The notes under the pieces were generated by a model. That model searched no databases. It worked only from the letters and a program-made list of their open reading frames with translations, and was not told where the DNA came from. DNA of 64,000 nt. Source: Peribolospora baueri. Taxonomy: Eukaryota > Basidiomycota > Peribolosporomycetes > Peribolosporales > Peribolosporaceae. Positions 57,613 to 64,000 of this stretch are shown here, piece by piece. A program made the translations under genes and the position numbers. The stretch is taken from the NCBI GenBank assembly GCA_029717555.1, contig JAMDHS010000018.1, positions 186,001 to 250,000 on the forward strand. The letters run 5' to 3'. Every line of letters begins with the position of its first letter. Positions within the stretch are counted from its first letter, which is position 1.

Positions 57613-60253
57613 ATGGAGGACGACGTACGCGACGACATCGACTACTACATCCCCGCGGCGGGGACGAGGAACGACGTCAACTCTCTCGTCGCCGCCGCCG
57701 ACCTCAACGCTTCAGCACCGGACTCGAGCATCTGCGTGACAGGCTACGGTCCTTCCGCTGAAGAGAAGTTTCTTCTTGATCCACAATCAGAACTTGAGCC
57801 GGGGCAGCAGCTGGGATGGCAGCAAGACCCGTCTTCGTCCAACACCTATTACGTTGATCCCGCCCAGCCCGAAGCCCCGACGTATGATTTCCTGCAGCAG
57901 CCTAAGGTGGTCATCACGGCTCCTGTTTGCACAGCATCTCGAAGCGGGCAAGTAGATGGTAGCGGAGGAGATGGCACTGATGAGAAAAGCCGTAGGATAT
58001 TTTGGAGGAGGGCGAAGTGGTGAGATCCGTCTCATCTCTTTTGACGGTGTAGCGGTGATCGAATGCGTCAGATGGACTGATCAGGCAAGTCGTCTTTGTC
58101 CGTTCTCTTTTCCAACTTGTTCTTGCCCTTCATTCCTTTGCTCAGGTGTCCAGACGGAAGTCACGCGCTAACCATCAGCGAGGACCGTTCGATAGGAATC
58201 TTTCAATTGTGAGAGAGAAAGGTTTACTCCCTGTTGCAGGCCGGACTAAGCGGTCTCCATTTGTCTTCGCGGCCTTCCTCGTCCGTTCACAGACCATCTG
58301 ACGTCTGCTTGGGAACAGGGAAGCTAGGTAAGCGACAGAGTCGCCTTGGACCAGCTTTACCATGAACCCTATACGCAGGCTCACATGTCTTCTCGCCCAC
58401 AGATGTCAACGCATCCCCCCCACCTCGATCAGAAACCCCGTGGAAACCCATGGACCCGTTCTATCGCACCCCTTCCCCCATTCTTGACGCAACCTGGTAC
58501 CCGGGAGCGACATGCGCTGACGAGGCCAGCTTCTGCTACGCTCTCAGCACGGGAGAAGTGCCTGTACGGCTCGTGGGCGCAACGGATGGGCGCGTGAGTC
58601 CGCGCATCGAAGCGCCTCCTCCCGGATCCTCCCCGTTGCTCCGTCTCCGCTGCCCATGTCGAGGCCAGTTGCTCGTGCATGAGGGAGGCTAACTGCGAAC
58701 GGACGACTTCGTCCTTTTGTCTTCCTCCGCCCATCGTTCCATACACCTTTTCCGCCTGCACTCCGACGCCCTTCGCCCCCCTTTCCCTTCCCGACAGCTC
58801 CGAGCATCCTACTCGATTATCGATCACAGAGAACGCTTCGTCGCGCCGCACGCTCTTACCTTCAGTCCCGATGGCTCTCAGTGAGTTGCATGTCATTGTC
58901 TTTCATCGCATGCGTCGCGCGCCGAGACTGACGCGCTCGTCTATTCTTGCTCATCCCATCCACACTCAACGCGTTCGACATTTCCAACCTCGCCCTTGTC
59001 GCTATCCCACCCTTCACACCTTCCCCTGTCTCGATACGATGCTCTCCTCCGCTTTCTCGTAGACTCTGGTGCGCACATTCTTGCACCATCACCATCTTCT
59101 CCCTCTCCCGACCAGGCTCAGAGCCACTCTCGACACTGAGTCTCAGCCCGTCCCGAAAGTCCCGCCAAGGCCAGAAGGGGTTACTCTCCTCCCTGGCCTT
59201 CTGCTCTGACTGCTCCGGCCTGGTCGCCGCTGGCACCTTTGGGGGGAGCGTCGGGCTTTGGAGGGAGGACCAGGGAAGCGAGTGCCTGGGGATGGTGAAG
59301 GACGTGGAAGGTGGGGGAATTACCCAGGTGGGTCGCCGTTCTGCTCAGGCTCGCTCTTCTTTTCGTTTGCGATTCAGACATCTGAGGGGAGAGCGCGCCG
59401 AAAGGACGGATTCGACGTATTTGCTTTTTCTACGAAGAACTTTTGAATGTGGTCCCGCTTCGGTGTTACTCTACCGCTTCGCCTCCGCCTTCTAACGCTG
59501 TCTTGCCTTTCTTTCGTCCTCTCGCCGTCCATTTTGGCCCAGCTCGCGTTCCACCCGACGTCGTCCCACTCTCTGCTCGCTGCCTCACGCCGCTCGACAT
59601 GTCTCCTCGTCTACGACGTTCGCAACCTCCGCGCCGGGCCCGTGAGCCGCCGTGGACGAGAGGCGCGCACGAACCAGCGCGTGTACTTTGACGTCGATTG
59701 GTGGGGACGATGTGTCGCCGACGGAGGCACGGATGGCAAGGTTAAGGTGGGAAGGTGGGCCGTAGTCGATGGGGAGGGTGAGAAGCCGGCGGAGGAGGGA
59801 GGGTGGAGCGGGAAGACGGCGGTATTCGGCGGAGACGAGGACGAAGCGGTGTGGACATGGCAGGCGCACGACGGTGAGTCTCATCTCGCATGGCACGTCC
59901 GTCTGTCACAAAATCCGACCGTCGGTCCGACTAACCGACGTCCTTCTCATATTCCCCCTCTCCCCTATACGAACCCCCCCTTCACGCCACGCCACGCCAC
60001 GATCTGCCGTCGCACAAAAGACACCGTCTCCTCCGCTTCCTTCCACCCCTACCTGCCCCTTCTCCTCACCACGTCCGGCTCTCGACACTTCGACCTCGAC
60101 TCCTCCCCCACCCACACGCCGTCGTCATCATCATCCGCGTCTGCCTCGAGCGACTCGGACGACGACGACTTACGGTCGTCGACGTCGAGAATGATCAGCG
60201 CGGCGGGCGGAGCAAAGGACGGGAGCATGAAACTCTGGAGGATTGGACGATGA
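57613..60253 (+). CDS. WRAP53/TCAB1-like WD40 repeat protein, 535 aa, 8 exons
   Basis: TCAB1 proteins are WD40 RNA-binding factors (CAB-box RNA, telomerase and scaRNA trafficking in animals; the fungal relatives are poorly studied, with Swt21 linked to splicing). Exons are 57613-58019, 58146-58208, 58293-58327, 58403-58593, 58798-58880, 59063-59327, 59543-59873 and 60021-60253. An acidic leader precedes the propeller. Family landmarks are IFWRRAKWCPDGSHALTISE across junction 1, DATWYPG in exon 4, VRLVGATDGRLRASYSIIDH across junction 4, FVAPHALTFSPDGSQ, SRKSRQGQKGLLSSLAFCSD in exon 6, and VYDVRNLRAGPV in exon 7. A Ser/Asp-rich loop interrupts the last blade before GGAKDGSMKLWRIG. Exon 3 is only 35 nt. 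Intron 5 (182 nt) contains an open frame that could mislead gene finders. Confidence 0.88.
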
Positions 60254-61129
60254 AACTCTGGAGGATAGGCGCCCGCCAAACTCCCTCCCTTTTTGGTTTG
60301 TACCTATCTGTCTGCATACATGTGCTGTTTGTAAGCTTCTCGAGCATCTTTTAAAGAGCGGACGGGCGGGCGCCGTCTATCGATCGATTGGATCAAAGGA
60401 CAAGCAAGCGACGCGAACGAAGTGATGAGATGACGGAAGGAGATCGTTTCAATTCGTCAGGAGTCGTCAAGGCGAAGAACGCGCGAACGAACGAACGAAC
60501 GAACGGACGGACACGAGGAGATGGACAAGGTGCGGTATCGATGCCGCTGCGACCGTCAAGAAGGGGAAGAAGGGAGGGCCTGGAGAGGAAGGAGGAGGGA
60601 CAAGAGAGGAAGCAGATGAGACGGAAGGATGAAGACGAAGACGAAGTGGAGCGACGAGGAAAAGCGCGGCTCAGTGAAGTGAGTGCGTGGCCTCCCCCGT
60701 AGCGACTAAACGACGACGATGACGACAATGACTACTACTACTCGACGGAAATGCTCGAGAAAATTAACGATCTGAGATCAACTATGGCATCCGTCTGTGC
60801 CGACCCGAACCTAGCCGAACAATGAATGAAGAGAGGATGCGGCGAGCGAGCGAGCGGACCGGATTTGACTACAAAGCGAGAAACGAAAATGAACAGGACG
60901 GACGGAGTGGATGGATGGATGGTGCAAGAAGAACGAATTAGAGTGGACGAACGACGAGGATGAATATGCGAGCAAGATCCCATGTGGCGTAATACGGTCG
61001 GTGTGAACAAGTGCGTGGGGCGGACCGAGATGGTAAGGACGCGCGAGGCGAGATGAAACGATTGCGAGAAGAGAAGACGAGGCGAAGGAGCCCCCCCAGT
61101 CACGCCGGAGGGCATCGGGAAGGGCTGGT
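60254..61129. other. Convergent intergenic region between the WD40 gene and BYR4/BFA1
   Basis: Tail-to-tail 3' flanks. It has short CGAA tandem units (about 60484-60505) and purine-rich plus-strand DNA (60540-60660). No gene is supported. Confidence 0.5.
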
Positions 61130-64000
61130 TCAAGAAGAAGCAGGAGCAGTGTCGGCGACGGGCAACGAGGCGGCGAGCCTCCGGAGCTCGTAAAGATGCT
61201 CTCTGTCCTCCACCAAAATGGCATCCGCCTCCTCCCCCTCCTCCCCCTCCTCCGCTTCCCCTCCGCCCCCATCCCCGGTCCCGGCCCCGTGCTGGTCCCC
61301 TTCCCTCCGCTCATCTTCATCTTCTCTCCGCCCGCCTCGCCCGCGCTTCCGGCCGCGCCTCCGCTCCCTCGGTATCCAAGCCCTCATCTCCTTCCGATGC
61401 CTCTCCTCTGCCTCCACGCAAGCCGTCCAAAGCGCGACGTCGATGCCCTCCGGCAACGTCCCCGAGGCGGCTTGCTCCTCGAACCACTCCCTCTCCGCGT
61501 GGTCGTGGTCGTCGTCGCCGTCGCCGGTCAAGCCGGTGGTGGCGACGGAAAGGTGGGAGGAGGCAGCTGAGGCGACGGAGAGGGCGCCAATGGAGCATTT
61601 GGAGCTGAACGAACGCAGTCGCCGATGCGCCTCGTCCGCGAGCTGGGAGGAAGAAAAGGCGGCGAAGGAGGAAGGGTCCTTGCGCGGCTCGCCGCCTCTG
61701 TCGCTGAAACCTTGCGAGGCGCGCGCGCGGATGGTGGCCTGCTGCCGCTCCTCGTCCTCGTTCTCCTCTGCGTCCTCCTCGTCCACGTCGGCTCCCGTCC
61801 CGTCCACCCCAAACGCGCTATGCTCGCCGACGCCTAAATAACCAGACCCGATCCCAATGTCCAATCCCAACCCCTGGCCGCGCTCCTCTTCGCCACCCGA
61901 CGACAGCCTTTTCTCCGCCAGACCGCCTCCCCCACCCCGTCGTCCCGCATGAGCCCCAGCCCCGCACTCGCTCAAGCCGTCCTCATCGTCGGCAAAGTCG
62001 GCGAATGGGTCAGGCTCGTCCTCGCCGGCCCGGCTGAGCCAGCACATGCGAACGGGGTCGAAGACCATATCTCCGACGACGCGGATGCCTTTGGCGAGGT
62101 AGCTCCCACTCCCGCAGCCGCCTTGGCCAACGGTCGGTCCCACCCCGCCGACGCTTGCGCCGCGAGCGGACGAGCCGGCCACAGCGCCCGCGCCCACGCC
62201 CACGCCGGCGCCGGAAAAGAAGGACAAGGAGGCGGTGGAGGAACCGGTGAGCTGAGTGATGAGCGCGGGACGAGTGGACGAGGAGAGTTGGTTGTTGAAC
62301 TCTCGCAGGACGCCTTCGTTGCCCTCCCACCGTTGCTTGGCGGGGTTGTAGGTCATATCGCCAATAACTGCGACGCGTGCCGATAAAGCGAGACAGGTCA
62401 GCGACGCTCAGGAAGCATTTTGATTCATGGGTTGCCAGGTTGAACTCACCCTTCGGCGTGCTGGGAGAACTCAAATTCCTAATCAATGTCGGCTTCTTCC
62501 TCGCCAGCCGTCTCGTCCTCCTCGATTGGACCGCCCCGCCGGCCGCGTTCGTCCCTACCCCGCCTTCCGGTTTTCGCCTCGCCGACCGCGTTCCAGAGAG
62601 CCTGGAGTGAGCGTTCGCTTGAGACATTTTGATCGTCGAGTCGTCCATCCCGGCGGACGGCGACGGTGCGCCAGCGCTCGAACTGGACCTCCCACCCGCT
62701 CTCGCTCTGCCGTCACCGCCGGACGCCGACGCCGACGAGCCCGGAGAAGACAGGGATATGGAAACGACGGGTGGCTTTGCCTTTGCGCGCGAGCTGGCCG
62801 TCGGCATGGTGAGCCGTACGGCTGCTGAAGACGTTGCCGGGGTGGAGGGTCTGGCGGGAGGTATGACGGGGGAGAAGGAGGGCGAGCTTGGTCGGTGTTG
62901 TTGTTGTTGTTGATATCGGGACGACGCTCGTCGCTGAGCTTGGGCTCCGGACGAGGAAGGGATGGAGGAGGAAGAGGAGGAGGAAGAGGAAGGTCGTGAG
63001 GAGAACGTAGCGAGGACGACCTCGTCAAGGTGCATCGTCGTGGGGCGAGCAAAGGTCGTCGAAACGGACATGGATGACGGCGTGTGGGACGGAGTGTGGG
63101 CCATCCTCGTTCGCATCAGCGCGGCAGGCGACGTCACCGTCGGCGCGTGGGAAGCGCTACCGCTGGTCATCGAGTGGATTCGGTAACCTGGAAGGGGCTT
63201 CAGGACCGACCCTGTCGACCCGCCCACTCCGAACAACGCACCCGCATCGGCCGCCCTCGAGGCCCTCGAAGCAACCGTCGAAGCGGCATACGAAGCCCCT
63301 CTGCCGGTGCCACCTCTGCCAACGCCACCACCACTGCCTCCACCGAACCCATTCACGCTTCCGGTCACATCGAAAAAGTTGGGCAGGGACCGCTTTTTAG
63401 AAAGCCTCTTCTGCCGCTCCGCCGCCGCCGCCGCCGCCGCTGCTGCTGCTGCTGCCGGAGCCAACATGGACGAGGAGGAGGCCGTCGCGCCGGATCTGGA
63501 GACGAAGGCAGAGGCGAGCGGCGAGGAGTGGTTGGCAGCGGCTTTTTTATGTCGTGACGGCTGCGAGGCGGCGGCCATGGCGGTCTTGATGAGCCGCGCG
63601 GGTTTTACGTTGGAGGCCGCCGGCGGCGGAGGCGCCGGGCGAGTGGACGTCTGCGCGTCGTTCCTCTGCATCCAGCTAGGCAGGGAAGACGGGGATGGTC
63701 TGAAGACCTTGTGTGTGAGGCTCTTCGCCCTCAGCCGACTGGGACTGAGGTCCATGTCGTCCGTGATGACGAGCCCGCTCTCCACGTCCCCATCCTCCAC
63801 TTCGTCCACCAACGGCCCGCTCAAGCGTCCCTTTTTAGCCCCGATGCCGCCGCTGCCACTGCCGCCGCCACCACCACGACGACCACCACCACCGCCGAAG
63901 GGCCCTCCGCCGATGGAAGGGCGGTTGGACAAGCCATCGCGGAAGCCCGCAATGCCGCTCATCGAACCGAGGATGAGCTGACCCTTGCTACGCCGGTCGA
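61130..64000 (-). CDS. byr4: Byr4/Bfa1-type mitotic exit/septation GAP subunit (5' end may lie outside window)
   Basis: Byr4 (Bfa1 in budding yeast) partners Bub2/Cdc16 as a two-part GAP that holds the Tem1/Spg1 GTPase off at the spindle pole until mitotic exit. Minus-strand exons are 61130-62367 and 62450 to at least 63962. The junction builds the signature VIGDMTYNPAKQRWEGNEG, and a second copy of the same kind of motif, VVGDMVFDPVRMCWLSRAGE, comes 90 residues later; both are typical of the family's C-terminal GAP-partner region. The N-terminal part is long and disordered (Gly, Ser and Ala runs) with the conserved-looking KSLTHKVFRPSPSSLPSWMQ. An ATG at 63962 is available, but the frame stays open to the window edge (RSKGQLILGS upstream of it), so an earlier exon is likely. 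The C-terminal half is Glu/Asp/Arg-rich. Confidence 0.85.

Noticed and set aside
58947-59062. In-frame coding reading (LNAFDISN...) inside the WD40 gene
   Set aside because: Placing it in an intron (58881-59062) joins DGSQ to LWCAHSCTITIFSLSR, which matches the conserved TCAB1 strand; including it breaks the propeller.

Overview
The window is nuclear DNA from a GC-rich fungus, most likely a basidiomycete. I lean towards a Pucciniomycotina or Microbotryomycetes-like yeast or filament, but the lineage is inference from style and not shown by any marker. Support: dense short spliceosomal introns with GTGAGY/GTRNGT donors, long serine/proline/glycine-rich disordered tails, pyrimidine-rich promoters, and a wholly fungal gene set. 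All exon models below were built by hand by matching reading phase across GT-AG junctions; each intact model closes to an exact multiple of three.

Layout. 1-1322 (-): partial TOM40. 2596-9277 (+): a diaphanous-type formin. 9278-11900: gene-poor, AT-richer, repeat-bearing DNA. 11940-13750 (-): an eroded GH79 glycosidase gene. 15533-18211 (+): an intronless unknown disordered protein. 19372-26477 (+): a 23-exon ABCC/MRP-type transporter. 26835-28704 (-): SWC4/DMAP1. 29498-30937 (+): a zinc-finger-like unknown. 31534-32789 (-): the ARF-related GTPase Arl3/ARFRP1, sharing a 232-bp promoter with SDHAF3 (33022-33962, +). 35374-39954 (+): a MesA-type DENN-domain polarity protein. 40637-42556 (-): a tubulin-tyrosine ligase family protein. 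43029-43952 (-): a small Cys-rich protein resembling brain protein I3. 44772-46885: an inverted duplication next to a decayed PIF/Harbinger DNA transposon. 47149-48681 (+): COQ11. 49069-53595 (-): the recombination translocase RDH54/RAD54B. 54849-57277 (+): a cytochrome P450. 57613-60253 (+): a WRAP53/TCAB1-like WD40 protein. 61130-64000 (-): a Byr4/Bfa1-type mitotic-exit/septation regulator that may continue past the window.

How the genes relate. Most are unlinked housekeeping genes: mitochondrial import and respiration (TOM40, SDHAF3, COQ11), chromatin and DNA repair (SWC4, RDH54), trafficking (ARL3). The formin and the MesA-type protein belong to one known polarity pathway, in which Aspergillus MesA stabilises formin SepA at hyphal tips, and Byr4/Bfa1 acts in septation; their shared residence here may be chance.

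I found no CRISPR, rRNA or convincing tRNA gene, and nothing I could recognise as a retroelement or virus-derived element. The most unusual items are a microsatellite that both encodes a C-terminal polyglutamine tail and supplies 13 tandem stop codons for SWC4, microexons of 12-13 nt (one carrying the centre of a Walker A motif), a large acidic insert inside a small GTPase, and the inverted duplication beside the transposon relic. I did not see an obvious new multigene system.
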